9,012 bases of DNA from Actinomycetes bacterium. Its GTDB lineage: Bacteria; Actinomycetota; Actinomycetes; Streptosporangiales; Streptosporangiaceae. Of the stretch, positions 1 to 5,907 are shown one piece after another. The notes under the pieces were generated by a model. The model was not told the origin of the DNA, did no database searches, and was given only the letters and a program-made list of their open reading frames with translations. A program made the translations under genes and the position numbers. The stretch is from the NCBI GenBank assembly GCA_025964635.1, contig JAOPYP010000414.1:1-9012 (forward strand), in the 5' to 3' direction. Each line of letters begins with the position of its first letter. Position 1 is the first letter of the stretch.

Positions 1-1191
1 CGGCTCCGGCCCGAGGTGGCGGCGGCGCTGCGCAGCGCGGAACGCGACCCGGCCGGCATCACCGACGCGGAGGCCCTCGCGCTGCTGGACGCGGACGGCC
101 CGGAGCTCGAGGCCCTGGCCGCGCTGGCCGACGGGCTGCGCCGGGAGGCCGCGGGGGATGACGTCACCTACGTCGTCACCCGGAACATCAACTTCACCAA
201 CGTGTGCTACACGGGGTGCCGGTTCTGCGCGTTCGCGCAGCGCCGGACCGACGCCGACGCCTACACGCTGTCCCTGGCGCAGATCGGCGACCGGGCCGAG
301 GAAGCGTGGCAGGCCGGGGCCACCGAGGTCTGCATGCAGGGCGGTATCCACCCGGACCTGCCCGGCACGGCCTACTTCGAGATCGCGGCCGAGGTCAAGC
401 GGCGCGTCCCGGGCCTGCACGTGCACGCGTTCTCGCCGATGGAGGTGGTCAACGGCGCATCCCGGACCGGGCTGAGCATCCGCGACTGGCTGGTGCGGGC
501 CCGGGAAGCCGGGGTGGGCTCGCTGCCCGGAACCGCCGCTGAGATCCTCGACGACGACGTGCGGTGGGTGCTCACCAAGGGCAAGCTGCCCGCGTCCGCC
601 TGGATCGAGGTGATCACCACCGCCCACGAGCTGGGCATGCCGACGACCGCGACGATGATGTACGGGCACGTGGACACGCCGGCGCACTGGGTCGGGCACC
701 TCCGGGTGATCCGGGGCATCCAGGAGCGCACCGGCGGCTTCACCGAGTTCGTGCTGCTCCCGTTCGTGCACGCGAGCGCGCCCATCTACCTGGCCGGGCT
801 GGCCCGGCCCGGCCCCACCCGGCGCGAGAACCGGGCGGTGCACGCCCTGTCCCGGATCATGCTGCACGGCGCGATCAGCTCGATCCAGTGCTCCTGGGTC
901 AAGCTGGGCGAAGACCTCTGCCGGGACGTGCTCCAGGGCGGCGTGAACGACCTGGGCGGCACCCTGATGGAAGAGACGATCAGCCGGATGGCCGGCTCGC
1001 AGAACGGCTCCTACAAGACGATCAGCCAGTTCTCGGAGCTGGTGGCGCCGCTGGGGCGGCCGCTGCGGCAGCGCACCACGACCTACGGGCAGCCAGCCCC
1101 GGACCGCCTGGCCGCCGCGGCGGCCAGCGACGGGGTCAGCGGGGCGGTGCGGGGTGGTACCCGGACGCCGCTTCCCCTGGCCATGCCCTGA
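1..1191 (+). CDS. fbiC: FO synthase, CofH (C-terminal) half of FbiC, 5' end outside window
   Basis: This is the CofH radical-SAM half of FO synthase. With the CofG half it condenses tyrosine with 5-amino-6-ribitylamino-uracil to make the deazaflavin FO, the F420 chromophore, in the cytosol. Counting residues from the GTG at nt 16, the radical-SAM cluster motif CxxxCxxC is C64, C68, C71 in the family context NFTNVCYTGCRFC. CofH-typical blocks follow: CMQGGIHPD (106-114), HAFSPMEV (137-144), GSLPGTAAEIL (168-178), MMYGH (214-218) and GGTLMEE (314-320). The stop is TGA at 1189-1191. The frame is open to the first base, and no ribosome binding site precedes GTG16. The fused FbiC form usual in actinobacteria is therefore more likely than a stand-alone cofH, but the CofG half is not visible. 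A low-complexity tail of about 30 residues ends the protein. Identity is very sure; fusion is inferred. Confidence 0.95.
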   Translation, partial: RLRPEVAAALRSAERDPAGITDAEALALLDADGPELEALAALADGLRREAAGDDVTYVVTRNINFTNVCYTGCRFCAFAQRRTDADAYTLSLAQIGDRAEEAWQAGATEVCMQGGIHPDLPGTAYFEIAAEVKRRVPGLHVHAFSPMEVVNGASRTGLSIRDWLVRAREAGVGSLPGTAAEILDDDVRWVLTKGKLPASAWIEVITTAHELGMPTTATMMYGHVDTPAHWVGHLRVIRGIQERTGGFTEFVLLPFVHASAPIYLAGLARPGPTRRENRAVHALSRIMLHGAISSIQCSWVKLGEDLCRDVLQGGVNDLGGTLMEETISRMAGSQNGSYKTISQFSELVAPLGRPLRQRTTTYGQPAPDRLAAAAASDGVSGAVRGGTRTPLPLAMP

Positions 1192-1210
1192 ACCGTCAAA
1201 CGCCGGCCCG

Positions 1211-1262
1211 TCATGCCCTGACCCCGTATACCCGGCCCGGGCGCGGGCCGGACCGGGCATGA
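1211..1262 (+). terminator. nested inverted repeat between fbiC and dprE1, probable terminator
   Basis: An outer 8-bp perfect inverted repeat, TCATGCCC (1211-1218) with GGGCATGA (1255-1262), encloses an inner 7-bp GC stem, CCGGCCC (1232-1238) with GGGCCGG (1245-1251), with a 6-nt loop. It starts 20 bp after the fbiC stop and ends 45 bp before the dprE1 start. No T-tract follows, which is common for actinobacterial terminators. A terminator for fbiC is the simplest reading; a control element in the dprE1 leader is the alternative. The outer arm also repeats ATGCCCTGA directly from the fbiC end (1183-1191 and 1213-1221). Confidence 0.5.
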
Positions 1263-1306
1263 TCGTGGGTCAGCACGGGCACAAGTGCCAGCGGAGGAGA
1301 TGAGGC

Positions 1307-2701
1307 ATGCCAGAACGCAGTGCCGGGCCGGCGGCGGCAGCCGCTCCGGCCAGCCGGGCCACCGAGCTCACCGGCTGGGGACGGGTCGCGCCCTCGACCG
1401 CACGGCTGGCCGAGCCCGCCGATCCCGCGCAGGTCGCGGGGCTGCTGGCCGCCGCCCCGGCTCACGGCGTGATCGCCCGCGGCCTGGGCCGCAGTTACAA
1501 CAACGCGGCGCAGTGCGGCGGCGGACTGGTCATCGGCACCACCGCGATGCACCGGATCACCAGCTTCGACGCCAGCACCGGGCTGGCCACCTGCGACGCC
1601 GGGGTCAGCCTGGAGCAGCTGATGGTGGCGGGCCTGCCGTCCGGGTGGTTCGTGCCGGTATCGCCCGGGACCCGGCAGGTGACCGTGGGCGGCGCGATCG
1701 CGGCGGACGTGCACGGCAAGAACCATCACGCCGCCGGCAGCTTCGCCCAGCACGTGCCCTGGTTCGACCTGCTGCTGCCGGACGGCCGCCAGTGCCGGGT
1801 CACGCCCGGGGACGATCCCCGCCTGTTCTGGGCCACGGCCGGCGGGATGGGCCTGACCGGCATCATCCTGGCCGCGGCGGTCCAGCTGAAGCCGGTCCTG
1901 ACCTCGCGGGTCCGGGTGGATACCGTCCGCACCGCCGACATCGACGAGACCATGGCCTGCCTGTCGGACACCGACGACCGCTACGGCTACACCGTGGCCT
2001 GGACGGACTGCCTGGCCCGCGGGACCAGCCTGGGACGCTCGGTGATCACCAGCGGCGACTTCGCGGCCCCCGGCGACCTGGCTCCTCGGGACCGCCGGGA
2101 TCCGCTGGCGTTCCGGCCCGGCGCCCGTCTCGGCGCCCCGCGGGGCTTCCCGGGCGGGCTGCTGAACCCGGTCACGGTCGGCCTGGCCAACGAGGTCTGG
2201 TACCGCAAGGCGCCGCGCAAGCGGGAGGGGGAGATCCAGACCATCGGGGCGTTCTTCCATCCGCTGGACGGGATCAGGAACTGGAACCGGGTGTACGGCC
2301 CGGCGGGCTTCCGCCAGTACCAGTTCGTGGTGCCGTTCGGCCAGGAGGCGGTGGTGCGCCGGGCGCTGGAGCGGATCAGCGGCGCCCGCGCTCCCTCGTT
2401 CGTGACCGTGCTCAAGCGGTTCGGCCCGGCGGACCCGGGGTTCCTGTCCTTCCCGCTGCGGGGCTGGACGCTGGCGCTGGACTTCCCGGCGGCGACGCGG
2501 GGCCTGGCCGGGCTGCTGGACCAGCTCGACGGCGACGTGCTGGACGCGGGCGGCCGGGTCTACCTGGCCAAGGACTCCCGGGTGCGGCCCGAGGTGTTCG
2601 CCGGGATGTACCCGCGGCTGGAGGAGTTCCGCAAGCTCCGGGCGGAACTCGACCCGGGCGGCCTGCTCGCCTCCGACCTGTCCCGCCGCCTGGAGATCTA
2701 G
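1307..2701 (+). CDS. dprE1: DprE1-like FAD-dependent decaprenylphosphoryl-ribose 2'-oxidase
   Basis: This 464-residue FAD oxidoreductase closely resembles mycobacterial DprE1 (about 461 residues). DprE1 oxidises decaprenylphosphoryl-ribose at C2', the first half of the epimerisation to decaprenylphosphoryl-arabinose, the arabinan donor, at the membrane/periplasm face. An FAD_binding_4 domain spans about 20-195 with GLGRSY (59-64), SPGTRQVTVGGA (119-130) and the active-site run HGKNHH (136-141). A substrate domain follows with GPAGF-QYQF (331-340). The C-terminal AKDSR (421-425) carries K422, matching M. tuberculosis K418. Family residues recalled as Y314, N385 and C387 are here F317, T388 and A390. 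The start is ATG1307, with GGAGG at 1293-1297, 9 nt upstream. No dprE2 is visible: the gene follows fbiC and converges on fbiB. DprE1-family membership is near certain; the exact substrate is inferred. Confidence 0.9.
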   Translation: MPERSAGPAAAAAPASRATELTGWGRVAPSTARLAEPADPAQVAGLLAAAPAHGVIARGLGRSYNNAAQCGGGLVIGTTAMHRITSFDASTGLATCDAGVSLEQLMVAGLPSGWFVPVSPGTRQVTVGGAIAADVHGKNHHAAGSFAQHVPWFDLLLPDGRQCRVTPGDDPRLFWATAGGMGLTGIILAAAVQLKPVLTSRVRVDTVRTADIDETMACLSDTDDRYGYTVAWTDCLARGTSLGRSVITSGDFAAPGDLAPRDRRDPLAFRPGARLGAPRGFPGGLLNPVTVGLANEVWYRKAPRKREGEIQTIGAFFHPLDGIRNWNRVYGPAGFRQYQFVVPFGQEAVVRRALERISGARAPSFVTVLKRFGPADPGFLSFPLRGWTLALDFPAATRGLAGLLDQLDGDVLDAGGRVYLAKDSRVRPEVFAGMYPRLEEFRKLRAELDPGGLLASDLSRRLEI

Positions 2702-2714
2702 CCGGGTCCCGGGA

Positions 2715-4028
2715 TCACAGGGTGAGCATGAAGTCGCCCGGGTCACGGGGCGGCCGGTCGGCGGGCACGGCCGCCGGGTGGCCGACGCCGACCGCGCCCA
2801 TCGGCTCCCATCCCTCCGGCAGGCCGAGGGCGGCCGCCGCGACCGGCCGGCAGAACATGGTGCTGGAGACCCAGCACGAGCCCAGGCCCTCTACGGCCAG
2901 CGCGACCAGCAGGTTCTGCACGGCCGCCCCCACCGCCACCACGAACATCTCCCGCTCGGCCGCGCCGCGCCGCGCGTCCGGGTAGACGTGGGCCGCGTCG
3001 GCGACCAGGCACGGCACGATGATCAGCGGGGCGCGGCGCAGGGGCTCGCCGCGGCGCACCCGGCGCGCGATCTGGTCCTCGGTGAACCCGTCCCCGCGCA
3101 AGTCGGAGATCCACGCGGCCAGCATGTCGTCGAGCAGCGCGGCCCGGGCCCGGGCCGAGGACAGCACCGCGAACCGGCATGGCGTGGAGTGATGCGGCGC
3201 GGGCGCGGTGAGGGCGGCCGCGATCGCGCGGCGCACCGCCTCCGCGTCCACCGGATCGGCGGTGAAGTCCCGGACCGTGCGCCGCGCGGACAGCACCTCG
3301 CCCGGGCCGTAGCGGAACATGTCCTCCGCCGGTGGCCGGATCAGCGCCTGGGCGCCGGGGCCGTCGTCCTCGGTGACCAGGTCCCCGAGCCCGCGGACCA
3401 GCGCCACCGGGATGCTGGCCACCTTGCCCTTGACCAGGTCCGCCGCCGACGCCAGCTCGTCGGCGACGGCGACGACCGTCACCTCCATCGTCTGCCCGAA
3501 GGTGTCCGCCTGGCCGCGGTAGTCGCGTAGCGGGGCCAGCCCGGCCACGCCGATGGCCGCGTCCGCCTGGCCTATCCGCCAGGGGCGTCCCATCGTGTCG
3601 GTGATCACCACGGCCACGTTGACGTGCCGCCGCTCGCGCAGCCCGCGGCGGATCCGGCGGGCCGAGTCGTCCGGGTCCGCGGGCAGCAGGGCCACCGTGC
3701 CCGGGGCCGTGTTGGAGTCGTCCACCCCGGCCGCGGCGAGCACCAGGCCATGGTGGGTCTCCACGATGCGGGCCGGTCCGCGCCGCGCCACCACCCGGAC
3801 CGTCTCCGCGTCGATCGCCTTGTCCCGGTCGGCCCGGATGACCCGGTCTTCCGCCTTGCTCACGATCTTGGAGGTGATCACGAGGATGTCGCCGTCAGCC
3901 AGGTCCGGCGCGGCGCCCGCGATCAGGCCGGCCAGGTCGTCACCCGCGCCGATCTCGGGGAGGCCGGGCACGCCGGTCACCGACAGGCTGCCCCGGGCGG
4001 CGGGGCCGGCCGGGCCGTGGCCGGTCAT
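2715..4028 (-). CDS. fbiB: FbiB, bifunctional F420-0:gamma-glutamyl ligase / dehydro-F420-0 reductase
   Basis: FbiB adds gamma-linked glutamates to F420-0, and its C-terminal FMN domain reduces dehydro-F420-0, completing F420 in the cytosol. The protein is 437 residues (M. tuberculosis FbiB is about 448). The CofE ligase domain is roughly 15-240, with DGDILVITSKIVSKAE (45-60), DDSNTAPG (103-110), DTMGRPWRIGQADAAIG (144-160) and GK (201-202). The nitroreductase-fold domain is roughly 240-437, starting at SARRTVRDF (247-255) and including the GLGSCWVSS block (381-389). The ATG at 4028-4026 is chosen because it overlaps the fbiA stop as ATGA (4028-4025), implying translational coupling. A start at 4178 would add 50 arginine/proline-rich residues inside fbiA and is unlikely. 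The stop TGA lies at 2717-2715, 13 bp from the convergent dprE1 stop. Both domains look intact. Confidence 0.95.
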   Translation of the reverse strand: MTGHGPAGPAARGSLSVTGVPGLPEIGAGDDLAGLIAGAAPDLADGDILVITSKIVSKAEDRVIRADRDKAIDAETVRVVARRGPARIVETHHGLVLAAAGVDDSNTAPGTVALLPADPDDSARRIRRGLRERRHVNVAVVITDTMGRPWRIGQADAAIGVAGLAPLRDYRGQADTFGQTMEVTVVAVADELASAADLVKGKVASIPVALVRGLGDLVTEDDGPGAQALIRPPAEDMFRYGPGEVLSARRTVRDFTADPVDAEAVRRAIAAALTAPAPHHSTPCRFAVLSSARARAALLDDMLAAWISDLRGDGFTEDQIARRVRRGEPLRRAPLIIVPCLVADAAHVYPDARRGAAEREMFVVAVGAAVQNLLVALAVEGLGSCWVSSTMFCRPVAAAALGLPEGWEPMGAVGVGHPAAVPADRPPRDPGDFMLTL

Positions 4029-5005
4029 CCGCGCAGGTCCTGGGCCAGGTCGAGGGCAGCCCGCGCGATGGTAGCGGTGGCGGCGAGGCTGGTCATGTAG
4101 AGCGGCAGGGCCCGGACGGTGATCCCGGCCAGTTCCGGCGCGTCCACCGCGGCCTTGTCCTGCTCGTCGACCAGCCACCCGTTCAGCAGCCCGGGACCGT
4201 AATGCGCCGCCACGGCCTGGGCGGTGGCGGGCACCCCGATGGCGGCCAGGCAGGCGTCAGCCATGCCGCGCACCGGGGCCCCGCCGATGATCGGGGATAC
4301 CCCGACCACGGTCTTGGCCCGGACCGCGTCCGCGATCGCGGGCACGGCCAGGATGGCGCCGATGCTCACCACCGGGTTGGAGGGCGGAAACAGGACCACG
4401 TCCGCGGCGGCGATCGCCTCCAGGACGCCCGGGGCGGGCCGGGCCTGGGCCGCCCCCTCCACGATGATGTCGGCTGCGGGCACGGCGGCGTGCAGCCGCA
4501 CCCACCACTCCTGGAAGTGCACGGTGCCCGGTCCCGGCCCGGGCTGGCCCGGGTCGCCGGCCAGGACCACGTGGGTCTCGGCCCAGTCATCCGTCATCGG
4601 GATCAGCGTCACCCCCGGCCGCCAGCGCTGGCACAGCGCGGCCGTGGCCGCCGAGAGCGGCTGGCCCGCCGCCAGCATGCTGGTCCGGACGATGTGCGTG
4701 GCGAAATCCTTGTCGCCCAGGTTGAACCAGTCCGGCCCGGACCAGCCGGAGCCGGCGCTGTAGGCGTTCAGCTCACCCAGGACGGTGAACGAGTCGCCGT
4801 CCCGGCCCCAGCCCTGCTCCTCGCTGATCCCGCCGCCGAGGGTGTACATCACGGTGTCCAGGTCGGGCGAGACGTGCAGGCCGAACAGGCTGATGTCGTC
4901 CCCGGTATTGCCGATGACGGTGATGTCGGCGTCCGGGGCCTCGGCCTTCAGCCCGCGCAGGAAGCGCGCGGCCCCGACTCCGCCTGCCAGCACGGTGATG
5001 CGCAT
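4025..5005 (-). CDS. fbiA: FbiA (CofD), phosphoenolpyruvyl transferase forming dehydro-F420-0
   Basis: FbiA transfers the phosphoenolpyruvate-derived (or 2-phospholactyl) moiety from its GDP-activated form to FO, giving dehydro-F420-0 (or F420-0). At 326 residues it matches the family (about 330). CofD landmarks are all present: the N-terminal GGVGAARFLRGL (8-19), GNTGDD (32-37), LDTVMYTLGGG (49-59), DWFNLGDKDFATH (92-104), FPPSNPVVSIG (206-216) and SPIIGGAPVRGMAD (237-250). The ATG at 5005-5003 places the dinucleotide-binding motif right at the N-terminus, as in homologues. No clear Shine-Dalgarno precedes it, so a leaderless or structured leader is possible. It is first in a two-gene operon with fbiB (ATGA overlap) and is divergent from whiB across 258 bp. 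The enzyme that makes its GDP-activated substrate (FbiD/CofC) is not in this window. Confidence 0.96.
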   Translation of the reverse strand: MRITVLAGGVGAARFLRGLKAEAPDADITVIGNTGDDISLFGLHVSPDLDTVMYTLGGGISEEQGWGRDGDSFTVLGELNAYSAGSGWSGPDWFNLGDKDFATHIVRTSMLAAGQPLSAATAALCQRWRPGVTLIPMTDDWAETHVVLAGDPGQPGPGPGTVHFQEWWVRLHAAVPAADIIVEGAAQARPAPGVLEAIAAADVVLFPPSNPVVSIGAILAVPAIADAVRAKTVVGVSPIIGGAPVRGMADACLAAIGVPATAQAVAAHYGPGLLNGWLVDEQDKAAVDAPELAGITVRALPLYMTSLAATATIARAALDLAQDLRG

Positions 5006-5035
5006 GCCGGCCAGTCTTGCAACCCAGGCTCAGGT

Positions 5036-5060
5036 GCTTCCCGCGAACCCCCCGGGAAGC
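5036..5060 (-). repeat. 8-bp inverted repeat (hairpin) in the fbiA leader
   Basis: GCTTCCCG (5036-5043) and CGGGAAGC (5053-5060) form a perfect 8-bp stem with a 9-nt loop, 30 bp upstream of the fbiA start codon. It would fold in an fbiA mRNA leader if transcription starts above 5060. No T-tract follows, so it is not an obvious terminator. A protein-binding site or a leader structure are both possible. Confidence 0.45.
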
Positions 5061-5080
5061 CCCTTTCCGGGCGGCCGGCG

Positions 5081-5106
5081 GCCCCGGGGCGATGCTGGGG
5101 CCCCAG
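5081..5106. repeat. tandem GC palindromes upstream of fbiA
   Basis: Two perfect palindromes lie close together: GCCCCGGGGC (5081-5090) and CTGGGGCCCCAG (5095-5106). As RNA they can also pair with each other (GGCCCC at 5080-5085 with GGGGCC at 5097-5102), so alternative folds are possible. They sit between the whiB promoter and the fbiA start. I found no convincing -35/-10 pair for fbiA here. The function is unknown. Confidence 0.35.
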
Positions 5107-5167
5107 GAATCTGGACGGACTTTCCCGTCATCAGGGTCAAGAACACCGCCTCTACCACGTATCCAGC

Positions 5168-5197
5168 TTGACTCAACGCAAGACACGCGGGTGTAAT
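5168..5197 (+). promoter_or_regulatory. whiB promoter, sigma70-type -35/-10
   Basis: TTGACT (5168-5173) and TGTAAT (5192-5197), each one mismatch from consensus, are separated by 18 bp in the most AT-rich patch of the intergenic region. The expected transcription start is near 5204, giving a whiB leader of about 60 nt. The -35 lies inside the palindrome TTGACTCAA (5168-5176), which also presents TTGAGT on the minus strand, so a shared or overlapping divergent promoter for fbiA is conceivable. No good minus-strand -10 was found. Confidence 0.65.
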
Positions 5198-5220
5198 TTC
5201 AAGCGTGTAGTTTCCGTGTC
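5182..5220. promoter_or_regulatory. candidate operator(s) over the whiB promoter
   Basis: The promoter spacer contains the inverted repeat ACAC-GCGG-GTGT (5183-5194), which runs into the -10. Its left arm forms GACAC (5182-5186), and a reverse-orientation GTGTC lies at 5216-5220. GACAC is the core recognised by WhiA, which acts together with WhiB in streptomycetes. A direct repeat, GTGTAATTT (5191-5199) and GTGTAGTTT (5205-5213), is spaced 14 bp apart. These elements are seen in the sequence; WhiA as the binder is inferred from a 5-base core and is weak. Confidence 0.35.
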
Positions 5221-5251
5221 CCGGGGGAGAGGGCACGGGCATCGAAGGGGT

Positions 5252-5257
5252 AGGAGG
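5252..5257 (+). promoter_or_regulatory. whiB ribosome binding site deciding a GTG start
   Basis: AGGAGG lies 6 nt before GTG5264 and selects that codon. The reading frame itself stays open far upstream, and another GTG at 5257-5259 is out of frame. Confidence 0.85.
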
Positions 5258-5263
5258 TGCACG

Positions 5264-5545
5264 GTGGCAGACGTCATCGTCCCGCTGGCGCCGGTCGGGT
5301 TCGGGATCGGCGTCGACGACGCCGCTGAAGTCGGCTGGCAAGATCGCGCGCTCTGCGCGCAAACCGATCCGGAGGCGTTCTTCCCAGAGAAGGGCGGCTC
5401 CACCCGGGAGGCCAAGAAGGTCTGCCGGGGCTGTGAGGTCCGCGTGGAGTGCCTGGAGTACGCGCTGGAGCATGATGAACGCTTCGGCATCTGGGGCGGG
5501 CTGTCCGAGCGTGAGCGGCGCCGGATGAAGCGCGAGGCGGTCTGA
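5264..5545 (+). CDS. whiB: WhiB-family iron-sulfur transcription factor (WhiB / WhiB2 type)
   Basis: This small 93-residue Wbl protein binds a [4Fe-4S] cluster and controls transcription through the primary sigma factor. The whiB orthologue (whiB2/whmD in mycobacteria) governs sporulation septation or cell division. The four cluster cysteines are C31, C54, C57 and C63 (C-x22-C-x2-C-x5-C). The turn motif GIWGG is at 75-79, followed by the basic DNA-binding tail ERERRRMKRE. The CAQTDPEAFFPEKGGSTREAKK block (31-52) is typical of the WhiB subgroup rather than other Wbl classes. Start GTG5264 is set by a strong ribosome binding site. It is divergent from fbiA, as in mycobacteria, and is followed by two hairpins. 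It is probably transcribed alone from the 5168-5197 promoter. Nothing is missing or odd. Confidence 0.95.
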   Translation: MADVIVPLAPVGFGIGVDDAAEVGWQDRALCAQTDPEAFFPEKGGSTREAKKVCRGCEVRVECLEYALEHDERFGIWGGLSERERRRMKREAV

Positions 5546-5587
5546 CCGTCGCGTTCTGACGGTCGCGGTCTGGCCGTCCTGGTCTGG
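5540..5587 (+). repeat. imperfect 14-bp tandem repeat across the whiB stop codon
   Basis: Three consecutive 14-nt units start at 5540, 5554 and 5568 (GTCTGACCGTCGCG and variants with 2 to 3 changes), followed by a partial fourth, GTCTGG (5582-5587). The first unit contains the whiB TGA. Because unit 2 has GACGGTC where unit 1 has GACCGTC, units 1 and 2 also form a 7-bp stem (5544-5550 with 5558-5564, 7-nt loop). Confidence 0.5.
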
Positions 5588-5907
5588 TTCCCCGGGGGCT
5601 GGCCCCCCGGGGCCCGGTTCCCGGGCGCCAGGTCCGGCTGTTCTGGTCGGCATGACCCGTTCGCAGGCGTCCGGGCCACGAGTTGATCACCGTCCGTGAG
5701 CTCTCTGGGTGACCGCGCAGCGTACGCCGCGCGGCGGCCAGGGGGGCTTGGCTGCCGGGTGGCAGCGGTCCGCACTGAAGCGTCCAGACTGCCTGCCCGG
5801 CCGGTACCAGGTCGCGTATTGTTCACGCGTACCCGCCCCGGCTGGGACCTCGAGCGGACAGCTGGTGGTGCCCCAGCAGGTGACCATTCTGACCAGCAAA
5901 CGGACTC
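5546..5907 (+). other. 362-bp non-coding gap between whiB and the glycosyltransferase gene
   Basis: The first 70 bp hold the tandem repeat and hairpins after whiB. Further on are a 6-bp stem GCTGCC/GGCAGC with a 4-nt loop (5751-5766), a palindrome GCCGCGCGGC (5726-5735), and a small inverted repeat CGCGT/ACGCG (5813-5829) overlapping TATTGT (5817-5822). TATTGT is the only -10-like hexamer in an AT-richer spot, but it has no matching -35. Short open frames here have no recognisable product. The next gene must have a promoter in this gap or rely on read-through; I could not identify it with confidence. Confidence 0.4.
5590..5612 (+). terminator. strong GC hairpin downstream of whiB
   Basis: CCCCGGGGG (5590-5598) pairs perfectly with CCCCCGGGG (5604-5612) over a 5-nt loop, 45 nt after the whiB stop. 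There is no T-tract, as in many high-GC actinobacterial terminators. With the smaller stem at 5544-5564 it forms a tandem pair that probably ends whiB transcription and separates it from the downstream glycosyltransferase gene. Confidence 0.55.

Noticed and set aside
16..1191. Stand-alone cofH starting at GTG16
   Set aside because: It is possible, but there is no ribosome binding site and the frame is open to the window edge. The fused FbiC form is usual in actinobacteria.
2702..2712. CCGGG-T-CCCGG as a bidirectional terminator
   Set aside because: A single-base loop cannot form a stable hairpin, and no T-tract is present.
1211..2746. 511-codon minus-strand open frame opposite dprE1
   Set aside because: It is rich in Arg/Gly/Pro/Gln with no recognisable domain, and is explained by high GC opposite a strongly supported DprE1 gene.
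1285..2985. 566-codon plus-strand frame overlapping dprE1
   Set aside because: It is a frame-shifted shadow of dprE1 with arginine-rich low-complexity sequence, and it runs on into the antisense of fbiB.
4028..4178. Upstream start for fbiB at 4178
   Set aside because: The extra 50 residues are Arg/Pro-rich and lie inside fbiA. The ATGA overlap at 4028-4025 and homologue lengths favour 4028.
4202..5263. Long N-terminal extension of the whiB frame
   Set aside because: The frame is open to 4202 only because it is antisense to fbiA. The WhiB domain, ribosome binding site and promoter all fix the start at 5264.
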